From: Anaerolineales bacterium
GTDB lineage: Bacteria > Chloroflexota > Anaerolineae > Anaerolineales > UBA4823
DNA length: 64,000 nt
Direction of reading: 5' to 3'
NCBI GenBank assembly: GCA_003105035.1
Contig: PQAL01000036.1
Location: forward strand, 136,499-200,498
Below, piece after piece: positions 44,951-54,344 of the stretch (positions within the stretch are counted from its first letter, which is position 1; every line of letters starts with the position of its first letter). The translations under genes were made by a program, and so were the position numbers. The notes beneath the pieces are model-generated. The model had not been told where the DNA came from, did no database searches, and saw nothing but the letters and a program-made list of their open reading frames with translations.

Positions 44951-45940
44951 TTATTTCACAGCAATCGGTTGCTGTTGCTCAAGCTTTTCGATGTACTTGA
45001 CTGCCTGCATGGCGGCCGCAGCTCCCATCCCTGCAGACGTGACCACTTGCCTGAAATTTGGGTCTCCAGCCTCTCCAGCGACGTATACACCGGGGATATT
45101 CGTCGCTAACAGACTATCTGTTTTTATATAGCCCCTATCATCTAAATCAAGCGCATCAGCGAAGATCTTGGTATTTGGAACGTGCCCAATAAATATGAAA
45201 ACCCCATCCGTTGGTAAGCTCGACACATTACCGGTTTTTACATTCTTGATGTTTACACTTGTTACTTTATCTTCACCTAATATCTCAGTAATGACGCTAT
45301 CCCAAACAAACTTGATCTTGGGATGCTCACTGGCACGCTTCTGAAGGATAACTCCAGCACGCAGGCTATCCCGTCGGTGTACCACGGTGATCGATCTGGC
45401 ATACCGTGTTAAAAACAGGCTCTCTTCGAGCGCGCTATCACCACCACCAACCACGATTACATCCTTTTCCTTAAAGAACCAACCATCACAGGTGGCGCAA
45501 TAAGATACACCTCTGCCGGTCAGCTCTTTTTCGCCCGGAACATCCAGGTGAGTCGCCTGTGCGCCAGTGGCGATAATAACCGTCTCGGCGAAATATTCCG
45601 CATTATATGTCTTGATGCGAAATGGGTGCTCCTCTAATAGAGCTTCTACTGCAGTATCGTATTCAACCCTGGCTCCAAACTTCTCAGCCTGTTTTTGGAA
45701 TAGATCGGATAATTGTTGCCCGCCCACACCATCTGGGAAGCCCGGGTAGTTCTCAATCGTATGTGTTAATGAAGCCTGTCCACCTAAATCCATTCCAGTT
45801 AAAACGACTGGGTCAAGGTTTGCCCGGGCAGCATACAGAGCCGCAGATAGACCTGCCGGTCCTGAACCCAGGATTAATACCTTCACTCTTTTTTCATTTT
45901 CTGATCGATCAGTGGTGTTATTTTTCAGTACCAATTCCAT
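44951..45940 (-). CDS. trxB: Thioredoxin-disulfide reductase
   Basis: 329 residues. LGSGPAGLSAALYAARANL binds FAD, SYCATCDGWFF carries the redox-active CATC pair, and VVGGGDSALEESLFL is the NADPH-binding motif. FIGHVPNTKIF and GVYVAGEAGDPNFRQVVTSA end the FAD domain. It passes electrons from NADPH to thioredoxin in the cytoplasm. The first about 14 residues are an extra charged extension. It is the first gene of the trxB-mdh-gltA set, with AAGG eight bases before the ATG. Confidence 0.93.
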   Translation of the reverse strand: MELVLKNNTTDRSENEKRVKVLILGSGPAGLSAALYAARANLDPVVLTGMDLGGQASLTHTIENYPGFPDGVGGQQLSDLFQKQAEKFGARVEYDTAVEALLEEHPFRIKTYNAEYFAETVIIATGAQATHLDVPGEKELTGRGVSYCATCDGWFFKEKDVIVVGGGDSALEESLFLTRYARSITVVHRRDSLRAGVILQKRASEHPKIKFVWDSVITEILGEDKVTSVNIKNVKTGNVSSLPTDGVFIFIGHVPNTKIFADALDLDDRGYIKTDSLLATNIPGVYVAGEAGDPNFRQVVTSAGMGAAAAMQAVKYIEKLEQQQPIAVK

Positions 45941-46044
45941 TCGAAAACCTTTCTTCAGGAGGAATTTTCTTGTTTATTCAGTTGACTTGCTTTCTAATCG
46001 TCATAATTTATGATGCACCTTAATGCTAATAGTTGCATCGATGA

Positions 46045-47751
46045 TCAGCTGATGATGGTCCACAATAAAGCGATCAGGCTGGCGATTCTCAATGTCCAGA
46101 TCAAAATAAGCTGATCGGCCGGCGACACTAGAATTGATGCAATCAGCAGGGCAGCAAATATAATTCCGCTGGCCAGCTTAGAGATTGTTTTTTCAAGCCT
46201 CTTGATATTTTCACTAAGCTGCGGATCACGAACTTTGAGTTCGCCTCGCTCCAGCCTGGAGATTAATGCATCTGCTCTGACCGGTAGGCTGATCAGTCTG
46301 CGTGCATAGTCTCCCACTTCTTTTACCCAATATCCCCAATCATGCTGAGCTTCTTCTTTAATGATCTTTTGTGTAAAGGGGGTGAGCTGCTCAAATACGT
46401 TAATTTGCGGATCCAACCCGATGCACATTCCAGATAATATGCCAACAGCCCTGCCCAGGAAGATCAAGTCTTGAGGTAGCTGGAAGGGCATATCATATAG
46501 AATATCGCGGAACTGATAAGCAAAATCATGGATCTCCTCCATCTTTATTTGTGCCAGCTCATCCATGCCTTTACCCCAGAAGCGTTCAAACATGGCTGAT
46601 TCTGCCTTTTCTAGCAGCTCTGTATCCGCACCGGGCAGCAATATCCCCAAGATTTGATAAGCTTTTATCACTCTGGCTGTATCCTGCAATGCTACACCAA
46701 CTAACAACTCCCGCAGTCCTAATTTGATCTCAGGTCGCATTCGTCCAACCATGCCGAAATCGATGAAAGTGAGAATCCATTCATTACTTCCAAGCTTATC
46801 ACCATCAAGTTTCTTCAAAGGTTTGACAAACAGGTTCCCGGGGTGTGGATCAGCGTGGAAAAAACCATCTTCAAAAATCTGTTTCAAGTAGTTATTTAAC
46901 AGCCTTGTTGCGACTTCAGTTCTATCTATCCCAGCCGCACTGATCTCCTCATAATCAGTTATCTTGATGGCGCGCACATCTTCGAGGGTCAACACCCGCT
47001 TGGTTGTGTGGGTCCAAACGACTTTTGGAACAAGCACACCGGGATCGTTGAGGAAATTCGCAGCAAAGGTTTCAGCATTCTTGCCCTCAGCCAGGTAATC
47101 TATCTCCTCATAAAGGCCTCGCGAAAACTCTGCCAGCAGCCCTTGGATATTTACTCGTTTCCGTATGGGTGGATACCTTTTTATCCACCCGCCAACGGTC
47201 TTCACCGCGGCCAGGTCAGTTGCGATGATAGCTTCAATGTTTGGCCGTTGTACTTTAACCACCACTGAGTAGTCGATCCACTCAGCCATCTCACCTGAAG
47301 GAACTTTAACACCATAGGCAACCGCTTGTTCACCCGTTATGCGTAGTTTTGCCAGATGAGCCTGGCCTAAGGAAGCCGCAGCTAACGGTTTAGCGTCAAA
47401 CTCGACAAACTTATCCAGAATAGGCAGGGAAAATTCTGTTTCTACGACTTCCCGGATGTCATCAAATGATTCAGAAGGTACTTCGTCTTGTAACCCAGCC
47501 AACACGTCGGTGGCCGCGCTGGGTAAGACATCGACCCGCGCAGACAGGAATTGGCCTACCTTGATTAATACTCCCCCCATTTGAACAGCTAAGGATCGGT
47601 ACCTTACTGCGATGTTTCGGACCCGTTCATTCCGTGTACGGTTCGACCACTTAGCCAAACCGATGCGCGGTAGGATCAGGTCCCAGAATATCTCGCTAGT
47701 AAGGATGCTGGCGAAAAAAAAGAGAATCCTTCGATAGCGAGACTTGAGCAT
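46045..47751 (-). CDS. AarF/ABC1/UbiB-family protein kinase-like ATPase
   Basis: 568 residues. The family signature LAAASLGQAHLAKL (the Ala-rich nucleotide loop with KxGQ-like MGGVLIKVGQFLSARVDVLP before it) and the catalytic FFHADPHPGNLFV and LTFIDFGMVGRM motifs are clear. The C-terminus has two hydrophobic segments that anchor it in the membrane. UbiB/COQ8 proteins are atypical ATPases supporting quinone synthesis or lipid handling. No quinone genes are adjacent. It follows the universal stress gene by 13 bases on the same strand and is probably in its operon. Confidence 0.9.
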   Translation of the reverse strand: MLKSRYRRILFFFASILTSEIFWDLILPRIGLAKWSNRTRNERVRNIAVRYRSLAVQMGGVLIKVGQFLSARVDVLPSAATDVLAGLQDEVPSESFDDIREVVETEFSLPILDKFVEFDAKPLAAASLGQAHLAKLRITGEQAVAYGVKVPSGEMAEWIDYSVVVKVQRPNIEAIIATDLAAVKTVGGWIKRYPPIRKRVNIQGLLAEFSRGLYEEIDYLAEGKNAETFAANFLNDPGVLVPKVVWTHTTKRVLTLEDVRAIKITDYEEISAAGIDRTEVATRLLNNYLKQIFEDGFFHADPHPGNLFVKPLKKLDGDKLGSNEWILTFIDFGMVGRMRPEIKLGLRELLVGVALQDTARVIKAYQILGILLPGADTELLEKAESAMFERFWGKGMDELAQIKMEEIHDFAYQFRDILYDMPFQLPQDLIFLGRAVGILSGMCIGLDPQINVFEQLTPFTQKIIKEEAQHDWGYWVKEVGDYARRLISLPVRADALISRLERGELKVRDPQLSENIKRLEKTISKLASGIIFAALLIASILVSPADQLILIWTLRIASLIALLWTIIS

Positions 47752-47764
47752 TTGTTTACTAATC

Positions 47765-48562
47765 CTAGATGATCATTACAGAACAATTACTGCGGTTCAA
47801 CAGTTGATCGGTGATATCATCAAGTAGGGTTCCTTGCCAGCGGTCTTGCCCAGGTTGATAGTGAGACCCGACGACCAACAGCTCATACTTACCCTCGGAT
47901 AACTCATTCAGTACTTCTTCGACCACCATTCCATGCCGGATGCGCGGCTCAATCACACCAGTGACTCCCGCACCTCTCAGCTGTTTTGTCGACTTTTCGA
48001 TCAGCAAGTCTTGTGATTGTGCCGGTGGCGGACCATCGGCTTCAGAGACGCTACCTTTACTTTGAATAACGTGTAGTAAACCGATTTGCGCTGGTGTTTT
48101 GGAAATCCATTTTCCTCCCAGCTTCATCGTCTCGCTGGCAGGGGCATCGGCACCAGTGCAAAATAGCACCTTCTGGAATTGCTCAGGCGAATTTCGTACC
48201 ACCAGGAAATGGGTGTGTAATTTTCGGGCAAGCTTACCTGTGGTGCTACCGACTTTAGGATGGAGTAATCCGATCTGGTCTCTACCTCCACCCACGATCA
48301 CCAGGTCATAGGAGTGTTCTAAAGCCTCCGCCAAAATTTCTTCGATCGGGTCACCATGCCTAACCTTTGTGCTAACTGTAAATTTTTCTCCTAAGTACTT
48401 ACTGATCTCCACCAATGAGTTGTTCAACTTTTTGATATCTTCCTTGCCTTCGCTTACAGCCAGAACAGTTGCCTTGGTCGGCTTGAGAAATCCAAATTTG
48501 GTGGTAATTTCGGCTACTTGCATGGAAGCGCTCGAGCCATCGGTACATATGAGTATATCCAC
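47765..48562 (-). CDS. Tandem universal stress protein
   Basis: 265 residues containing two UspA-like domains (about 1-125 and 128-265). The second ends with VVGSHYQPGQDRW, TLLDDITDQLLNRSNCSVMI, and the first has IVGGGRDQIGLLHPKVGSTT, both close to the ATP-binding G-2x-G-9x-G(S/T) pattern. The start is a GTG at 48562 with AAAGGAG six bases upstream. The role is probably stress-linked nucleotide binding. It leads a two-gene unit with the UbiB-like gene. Confidence 0.87.
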   Translation of the reverse strand: MDILICTDGSSASMQVAEITTKFGFLKPTKATVLAVSEGKEDIKKLNNSLVEISKYLGEKFTVSTKVRHGDPIEEILAEALEHSYDLVIVGGGRDQIGLLHPKVGSTTGKLARKLHTHFLVVRNSPEQFQKVLFCTGADAPASETMKLGGKWISKTPAQIGLLHVIQSKGSVSEADGPPPAQSQDLLIEKSTKQLRGAGVTGVIEPRIRHGMVVEEVLNELSEGKYELLVVGSHYQPGQDRWQGTLLDDITDQLLNRSNCSVMII

Positions 48563-49018
48563 AGAAAGCTCCTTTACTGGTATCTGATCTCAGTGACATT
48601 TTTCAAGTAGTATATTTTACCTTGAATATCTCGAAGATTAAAGCATGAACCTACAGGATCTGGTATGTTTTGTTACTAGAACCTCTCCTCTAAAAGTTTT
48701 TGCTTAATTACTCACTGAATTCTCTATAATATTTTTACCATCCCACCATACGCAGGTAAATCACAACGGAGTTCTCGGATTCCACTCTGGTTTTGAGAGT
48801 GAAGAATTTATTTCTTCCAACCTTGAATAAATCTGCATGTTCTCGTAAATCATTGTTAGTTTATATGAGATTACTAGTTTTTTTTGAGTAGTTACATTTC
48901 ATCTCTAATTTAAATGATTAGAATTGAACCAGGCTTTTCCCTTTATGTTGACTGATGCACACGGGATATCTCATTTATAATAAGCTGTCGATATGAAGGT
49001 GACCAGGCTATTCTGACC
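48563..49018. other. AT-rich intergenic region between divergent genes
   Basis: 456 bases with no convincing gene. A TATAAT at 48976-48981 lies 37 bases before the DUF4032 start and may be its -10; the TTGACT at 48948 is 22 bases away, too far for a normal -35. Another TATAAT at 48725-48730 has TTGCTT 19 bases upstream. GAAGAA/TTCTTC near 48803 makes a small hairpin. Nothing else stands out. Confidence 0.45.
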
Positions 49019-50236
49019 ATGCATAAATTCATCTACTTATCCGAACAATCTTCGACCATTCCTAATTTTGATGATCTGCCATGGGATCATCAATTGTCCG
49101 ACTGGGCGGGTTCCGAACCGCGTGTTGAGCAAATTCAGCACGGGGTATCCCGCCACCCGGTCGTTTTTGTCAATTACAGTGGGAGTTTATTTGTGGTCAA
49201 GGAGCTGCCCGAAGGGATTGCCAAGAAGGAATTTGAGCTACTGACGCAGATACAAAAACAAGGCTTACCGTGTGTTGCTCCACTGGGTTATGCTTCCCTG
49301 GTACGTGAGCGCGTCTCTTCAAGTATTCTATTCACCAGGTTCCTGGTAGCCTCAGTACCATTCCGCTCCTTGTTCATTGGTAATGTTATTACGAAGCATC
49401 AGACTCATTTATTGGACGCAATATCTGGTCTGTTGGTCCAACTTCACTCAAATGGATTTTACTGGGGTGATTGCTCACTCTCGAATATCCTGTTCCGGAG
49501 AGATGCGGGTGCACTGCAAGCCTACTTGGTCGATGCTGAAACGGCAGAATATCACTTGCCGCATCTCTCCCCGGTACTCCGCTATCACGACCTGGAGATA
49601 ATGAAGGAAAATATCCTCGGCGAGCTAGCTGACCTTCAAGCAGAGGATAATCTCCCGCTTGGTCATCCGATTGAGGAAATTGGACCTTACATTCAACAGC
49701 AATACCGCGAATTATGGGAGGAGATCACCCGTGAGGAAATTATCGGTCCCAACGAGCTATATCGCATCCAGGAGAGGGTACGCGCCTTAAATTCTTTAGG
49801 CTTTTCTGTGAAAGATATCGAGCTAAAAAATGAAAATCAGGGTAATCACTTGAAATTACGGATTTTCGTGTCTGACCGAAATTTTCACCGCAACCAACTT
49901 ATTGAGGTTACCGGTTTATTTGCTGAAGAACACCAGGCCCAACAAATAATGAACGAAATCTATGAGCTGAAAGCAAATATGGCGAACGCTGGCAATCCGG
50001 ATATTACCCTTGAAGCCATTGCCTTCTATTGGCTCGAACAAATATATAAACCTGTGCTGGAGCAGCTTAAACCTTTGCTGGATGACCCTGACCATCCGAA
50101 ATCAAATGCTGATCCGTTGGAAGTTTATTGCCAGATACTTGAACACAAGTGGTATATGTCTGAACAGGCGCACCGTGATGTTGGGCATCACACAGCTGCG
50201 GAGGATTTCCTACTGCGCTTCGGATCACCAAACTAA
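49019..50236 (+). CDS. Kinase-like protein with DUF4032
   Basis: 405 residues. The N-terminal about 200 read like a small lipopolysaccharide-kinase/Rio-type domain: FVVKELPEGIAKKEFELLTQ supplies a Lys and Glu for ATP, FYWGDCSLSNILFR resembles the catalytic HxDxxxxN loop with His replaced by Trp-Gly, and YLVDAETAEYH resembles the metal-binding DFG loop. The C-terminal half matches DUF4032 as I know it. A real phosphotransfer activity is possible but unproven. No ribosome site is seen before the ATG. Transcribed alone and closed by a bidirectional terminator. Confidence 0.75.
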   Translation: MHKFIYLSEQSSTIPNFDDLPWDHQLSDWAGSEPRVEQIQHGVSRHPVVFVNYSGSLFVVKELPEGIAKKEFELLTQIQKQGLPCVAPLGYASLVRERVSSSILFTRFLVASVPFRSLFIGNVITKHQTHLLDAISGLLVQLHSNGFYWGDCSLSNILFRRDAGALQAYLVDAETAEYHLPHLSPVLRYHDLEIMKENILGELADLQAEDNLPLGHPIEEIGPYIQQQYRELWEEITREEIIGPNELYRIQERVRALNSLGFSVKDIELKNENQGNHLKLRIFVSDRNFHRNQLIEVTGLFAEEHQAQQIMNEIYELKANMANAGNPDITLEAIAFYWLEQIYKPVLEQLKPLLDDPDHPKSNADPLEVYCQILEHKWYMSEQAHRDVGHHTAAEDFLLRFGSPN

Positions 50237-50248
50237 CTCAGAACATTA

Positions 50249-50276
50249 GGGCAGCCAGATTATTTTCTGGCTGCCC
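50249..50276. terminator. Bidirectional terminator between the DUF4032 gene and trpB
   Basis: GGGCAGCCAGA (50249-50259) and TCTGGCTGCCC (50266-50276) form an 11-bp stem with a six-base loop between convergent genes. Confidence 0.85.
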
Positions 50277-50288
50277 TTGCTCATTATT

Positions 50289-51662
50289 CTATGCAGGTAT
50301 GCTAATCTTCGGCAGATGCTCCAGCGATAGTTGGATTGCTGCTTCAGGATATTCGTAATCTTCCAGCTTGCCGCTCAGATAAGCCTGGTACGCGCTCATG
50401 TCGTAATCGCCATGACCTGACAGGTTGAAGAGGATAACCCTTGCTTCGCCCTTCATTTTTGCATCCAGGGCTTCATCGATTGCTGCTCTGATTGCGTGAG
50501 CAGACTCAGGAGCTGGAATGATGCCTTCGGTTTGGGCAAATTGAATGGCTGCCTCAAACGTTGCCAGTTGGTGGACAGCCACAGCCTGGATATACCCCGC
50601 ATCATACAGTGCACAGATCAAGGGTGCCATCCCATGGTAACGTAAGCCACCAGCGTGGATCGGTGGTGGCACAAAATCATGCCCGAGAGTGTACATTTTG
50701 ACAATGGGTGCCATGCGAGCACTATCGCCATAGTCAAATCGATATTCGCCTTTAGTCAAGGAAGGGGTGGCCATCGGTTCAACGGCTAGCAGGCGGGTTT
50801 TCCTGCCATCCTTTAAATTTTCGCGCAGGAATGGGAAAGCAATACCTCCAAAATTCGAGCCGCCACCCACACATCCGATGACAACATCTGGATATTCTCC
50901 AGCCATATCCATCTGTTTCAAAGCTTCTTGCCCGATGACGGTCTGGTGCAACAGGACGTGATTGAGCACGGAACCAAGGCTGTACTTCTTCGCTCCACCC
51001 GATTTCACGGCCATTTCCACTGCTTCAGAAATGGCGATCCCCAACGAACCTGGGCTATCGGGGTCCTGGGAAAGAATTAATTTACCATAATCAGTGTGGG
51101 CCGTGGGGCTGGGGTGGACCCTGGCGCCATAGGTTTCCATCAGGAAGCTCCGGTATGGCTTTTGATGGTAGGACACCTTCACCATATACACATCCAGTTG
51201 TAAATCAAAAAACCGGCATGCCATGGAAAGCGCCGAACCCCATTGTCCTGCTCCAGTTTCAGTGGTTAATGCTTTGGTTCCTGCAACCTTATTATAGAAA
51301 GCCTGCGGGACAGCGGTATTGGGTTTATGGCTGCCGACAGGCGATGTTCCTTCATATTTGAAATAGATATGAGCGGGTGTGTCCAATAATTTCTCCAACC
51401 GGCTCGCACGAATGAGTGGCGTAGGCCGCCATAATTTATAGATCTCCTGCACCTCCTTCGGAATCTCAATGTAGCGCTCAGTGCTGACTTCCTGCTGAAT
51501 CAATTCCATGGGGAAAAGCACATTTAGAAATTCCGGTGTTATTGGCTCAAGGGTTTGCGGGTTTAATATCGGAGTTGGCGCGAGCGGGCTATCCGCACTC
51601 ATGTTGTACCAGTATTTCGGAAGGTCCGTCTCATTCAATAGGAATTTCATTGTGTCGTTCAT
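50289..51662 (-). CDS. trpB: TrpB-like PLP enzyme (tryptophan synthase beta, TrpB2 type)
   Basis: 457 residues from the ATG at 51662, which has GGAGGT four bases upstream; a longer frame to 51746 would run through the leader terminator. [34 protein letters not shown] (with the PLP Lys in SHKPN) and [12 protein letters not shown] (phosphate-binding Gly loop) identify the fold-type II TrpB. The length and GSHKPN sequence fit the TrpB2 group (TIGR01415) rather than the standard 400-residue TrpB1. It makes tryptophan from indole and serine, possibly without a TrpA partner. No other trp gene is present. A Trp-specific T-box precedes it, directly supporting a tryptophan role. Confidence 0.9.
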   Translation of the reverse strand: MNDTMKFLLNETDLPKYWYNMSADSPLAPTPILNPQTLEPITPEFLNVLFPMELIQQEVSTERYIEIPKEVQEIYKLWRPTPLIRASRLEKLLDTPAHIYFKYEGTSPVGSHKPNTAVPQAFYNKVAGTKALTTETGAGQWGSALSMACRFFDLQLDVYMVKVSYHQKPYRSFLMETYGARVHPSPTAHTDYGKLILSQDPDSPGSLGIAISEAVEMAVKSGGAKKYSLGSVLNHVLLHQTVIGQEALKQMDMAGEYPDVVIGCVGGGSNFGGIAFPFLRENLKDGRKTRLLAVEPMATPSLTKGEYRFDYGDSARMAPIVKMYTLGHDFVPPPIHAGGLRYHGMAPLICALYDAGYIQAVAVHQLATFEAAIQFAQTEGIIPAPESAHAIRAAIDEALDAKMKGEARVILFNLSGHGDYDMSAYQAYLSGKLEDYEYPEAAIQLSLEHLPKISIPA

Positions 51663-51701
51663 TTCTACCTCCATTAACGATATGGTTTTTAAAATGCAAA
51701 A

Positions 51702-52036
51702 CGCATCCATCCCAAGGGGACGAACGCGCTCAGTCCGTGGTGCCACCCCGATTAAGCCGGCAGGCTACTTAACAAAAAATCCCGTCATGATGCAACGGGA
51801 TAAAGCCAGCTTCACTCTTTTCAGATACGATCCACTATCCTGGATGATATCTTTTGCCGTGATAACGGTGGCAGCTCCGGCGTAGGCTACTCCTCAAGAA
51901 ATCCCATCTGGTTTCACCTTGCAACTCAGAGGTCCATTCAGTCTCATCGTGCGGGCAAGATTCTCATCTACACTTGCTCTCTGTGCCACCGTATTAGGGC
52001 TTACTCGTCCTCTTCGAAGTCATTCAGTATTAAGTT
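51702..52036 (-). ncRNA. Tryptophan T-box riboswitch leader
   Basis: Reading the minus strand from the promoter, the leader has an AGAGAG motif at 51982-51977 as in stem I, then GAATGGACC, where TGG at 51936-51934 followed by A is a Trp specifier codon. A hairpin with a T6 run (51801-51773) occupies the stem III position. The T-box GGGGTGGCACCACGGAC (51749-51733) can form an antiterminator ending at the CCCC near 51716. The competing terminator pairs 51727-51717 with 51713-51702 and is followed by TTTTGCATTTT. Uncharged tRNA-Trp would stabilise the antiterminator and let trpB be transcribed. Confidence 0.88.
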
Positions 52037-52042
52037 GGGGGA

Positions 52043-52070
52043 ATTATATGCTGAATAATTTATTTGTCAA
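52043..52070 (-). promoter_or_regulatory. Promoter of the T-box/trpB transcript
   Basis: Both hexamers are perfect: TTGACA (52070-52065) and TATAAT (52048-52043), 16 bases apart on the minus strand. The -35 lies only a few bases past the folA stop. Initiation is expected near 52036. The strength of the promoter suits control by attenuation. Confidence 0.85.
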
Positions 52071-52077
52071 CCCTGTT

Positions 52078-52572
52078 TTAATGCTTACGCTGCAGGATTT
52101 TAAACTCTGTTACGAATTCATCACCCTCATGCCTGGTAGCAGTCAGGGTAGTGATAGTCTGCCAATCTGCAGCATTGATCCTGGGGAAGAATACGTCAGC
52201 CTTTGAAACTGTCAGTACCAGGGTGAGGTAGATTTTGTCGGTGATCTCTATCGTTTGTGCGAAGATCTCACTTCCACCAATGATAAACAGTTCATTCTCT
52301 CCGTTCGCTTCCGCATACGCAATCGCCGCCGGTATGGAATTCTGATAAATTACGTCTACAGGCGAGTCAAATTGCCTATGCGAAACTACCAGCATAATTC
52401 TTCCGGGCAGGGTTTTACCGATCGATTCATACGTTTTCCTGCCCATCAGGATATGATGGCCCATGGTCAGCTGTTTGAACCTTTTTAGATCCGATGGCAA
52501 GTGCCAGGGCAAGCGGTGATTTTTCCCGATACCACCCTTTTCATCCACCGCCGCGATTAAAGAGATGATCAA
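52078..52572 (-). CDS. folA: Dihydrofolate reductase
   Basis: 164 residues. [20 protein letters not shown] with the mobile loop, [20 protein letters not shown] with the catalytic acidic residue, [17 protein letters not shown] and [11 protein letters not shown] are the standard DHFR motifs. It regenerates tetrahydrofolate with NADPH. Its ATG overlaps the thyA stop by four bases, so it is coupled to the enzyme that creates its substrate. Confidence 0.95.
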   Translation of the reverse strand: MIISLIAAVDEKGGIGKNHRLPWHLPSDLKRFKQLTMGHHILMGRKTYESIGKTLPGRIMLVVSHRQFDSPVDVIYQNSIPAAIAYAEANGENELFIIGGSEIFAQTIEITDKIYLTLVLTVSKADVFFPRINAADWQTITTLTATRHEGDEFVTEFKILQRKH

Positions 52573-53363
52573 ACAGAGATCTCCGCCTTGATACTCGGAT
52601 GGCTTTGATAATTGACCAACGCGAAGTCCTCAAATGAGAAATCATCAATCGATTTAATTCCAGGATTGAGAGTCATGCTTGGCAATGGGTATGGCTCTCT
52701 GGTTAATTGCAGCCTGGCCTGCTCGAGATGATTTACGTATAAATGTGTGTCGCCCATCACCTGGACAAGCTCACCCAGCTGCAGCTGACAGACCTGAGCG
52801 ACCATCATCGTTAATAACGCGTATGAGGCGATATTGAATGGTACTCCCAGAAAAACATCCGCTGAACGCTGGTAGAACTGGCATGACAATTTACCATCAG
52901 CAACATAAAATTGAAATAACAGGTGGCATGGCGGCAGAGCCATCTGGGGAATTTCCCCCACATTCCACGCATTGACAATCAAGCGGCGAGAATTTGGGTC
53001 CTTCTTGATTTGCTCGATCACCTGGTTGATCTGGTCAATGACTCGACCATCCGCTGTTCTCCACTGACGCCACTGTACACCATATACCGGCCCCAGGTCG
53101 CCATTTTCATCTGCCCACTCATCCCAGATCCCCACACCATGCTCTTTCAAGAACTTTATATTACTCTCCCCGCGCAAAAACCATAATAATTCATAAATTA
53201 ATGATTTAAGATGAAGTTTTTTTGTTGTAAGAATAGGGAATCCCTTGTTTAGATCGAAACGCATCTGGTAACCGAACACCGAAAGGGTACCGGTTCCAGT
53301 TCGGTCAGATTTTTGAACCCCATGGTCAAGAATGTATTGCAGTAAATCAAGGTATTGACGCAT
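52569..53363 (-). CDS. thyA: Thymidylate synthase
   Basis: 264 residues from the ATG at 53363, exactly the length of the E. coli enzyme, and [15 protein letters not shown] aligns with its start; a TTG at 53381 would add six residues. [33 protein letters not shown] with the catalytic Cys, [19 protein letters not shown] and [14 protein letters not shown] are all present. It makes dTMP from dUMP using methylene-tetrahydrofolate. It begins 23 bases after ribF in the same direction. Confidence 0.96.
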   Translation of the reverse strand: MRQYLDLLQYILDHGVQKSDRTGTGTLSVFGYQMRFDLNKGFPILTTKKLHLKSLIYELLWFLRGESNIKFLKEHGVGIWDEWADENGDLGPVYGVQWRQWRTADGRVIDQINQVIEQIKKDPNSRRLIVNAWNVGEIPQMALPPCHLLFQFYVADGKLSCQFYQRSADVFLGVPFNIASYALLTMMVAQVCQLQLGELVQVMGDTHLYVNHLEQARLQLTREPYPLPSMTLNPGIKSIDDFSFEDFALVNYQSHPSIKAEISV

Positions 53364-53386
53364 ATCCCATCCAAGGCCCAAATATT

Positions 53387-54325
53387 TTATTTTTTGCTTG
53401 TAGAAGCCAGAATTTCACGTGTTCGGTGGACATCTGTGTGGATCTGTGCCAGAAGTTCATCGATGCTTTGAAATCGTTCCTCGCCGCGCAAGCGTTCGAT
53501 AAAGATCAGGGAAAGCTTCCGGTTGTACAGGTCATCTGAAAAATCGAGAATATATGCTTCGACATGGGATAGATGGTCAGTGTTTTCAAATGTCGGCCGG
53601 GTACCCACATTGACTGCTGCCAGCAGTTTCTTACCATCGAGCTCTGCGTAACACGCATACACTCCAGCACATGGAATGAGCTTTTCTGTACCCGTTTCCA
53701 GGTTCGCGGTTGGGATACCAATCTTTTTTCCCCTGCCATCCCCTTGAACGACGACGCCAGTCACCTGGTAAGGTCTTCCCAACATCCTGCCCGCTTCGGA
53801 GATATTGCCCATGGTGAGCAGGTTTCGTATCAGGCTTGAAGAGACGACCTGGCCATCATCTTTGACTGGCTCTTCCACATGCAGTTTATAACCAAATTCA
53901 GCTTCATGGGCTTTTAGAAATTCGATATTTCCTTCTCGACCTTTACCCAGGGCAAAGTCATGGCCGACCCACAGGAGATTGAACCCAAGGTGGTTTTTTA
54001 GATACGTCAGGTATTCACGGGCTGATGATTGGGACAATTCGTAGGTGAATGGATGGGTAATCACGATATCGACCCCCAAACCATCTAATAATGCCAATTT
54101 TTCTTCAGGGGTCGTGAGGTAAAATGCCCCGCTCCTGCCTCTCAGGATCACAGCAGGATGTGGATGAAAAGTCAGTACAGCCGACTTTGCTCCATTCCCA
54201 TGGGCTTCACTGTTGAGCGCATTGATCAATTTTTGGTGTCCAATATGAATCCCATCAAACGAACCAATGGTTAACCAGGTATTACTTATATTGACACCTT
54301 GTAGAGAAGTAAAATGCTGCGCCAT
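53387..54325 (-). CDS. ribF: Bifunctional riboflavin kinase/FAD synthetase
   Basis: 312 residues, normal length. The N-terminal FAD synthetase domain has the nucleotidyltransferase motif [14 protein letters not shown] and [14 protein letters not shown] with SSSLIRNLL. The C-terminal riboflavin kinase domain has [16 protein letters not shown] and [20 protein letters not shown], ending in an [15 protein letters not shown] motif. It makes FMN and FAD. Its place directly after truB is the common bacterial arrangement. Confidence 0.95.
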   Translation of the reverse strand: MAQHFTSLQGVNISNTWLTIGSFDGIHIGHQKLINALNSEAHGNGAKSAVLTFHPHPAVILRGRSGAFYLTTPEEKLALLDGLGVDIVITHPFTYELSQSSAREYLTYLKNHLGFNLLWVGHDFALGKGREGNIEFLKAHEAEFGYKLHVEEPVKDDGQVVSSSLIRNLLTMGNISEAGRMLGRPYQVTGVVVQGDGRGKKIGIPTANLETGTEKLIPCAGVYACYAELDGKKLLAAVNVGTRPTFENTDHLSHVEAYILDFSDDLYNRKLSLIFIERLRGEERFQSIDELLAQIHTDVHRTREILASTSKK

Positions 54326-54344
54326 GGGGTGTCAGGATCATTAT

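Noticed and set aside
48948-48981. TTGACT and TATAAT as a full promoter for the DUF4032 gene
   Set aside because: The 22-base spacer is too long for a normal sigma-70 promoter; only the -10 box is credible.
51508-51885. 125-residue plus-strand frame over the T-box leader
   Set aside because: Explained by the structured leader RNA on the other strand; no ribosome site.
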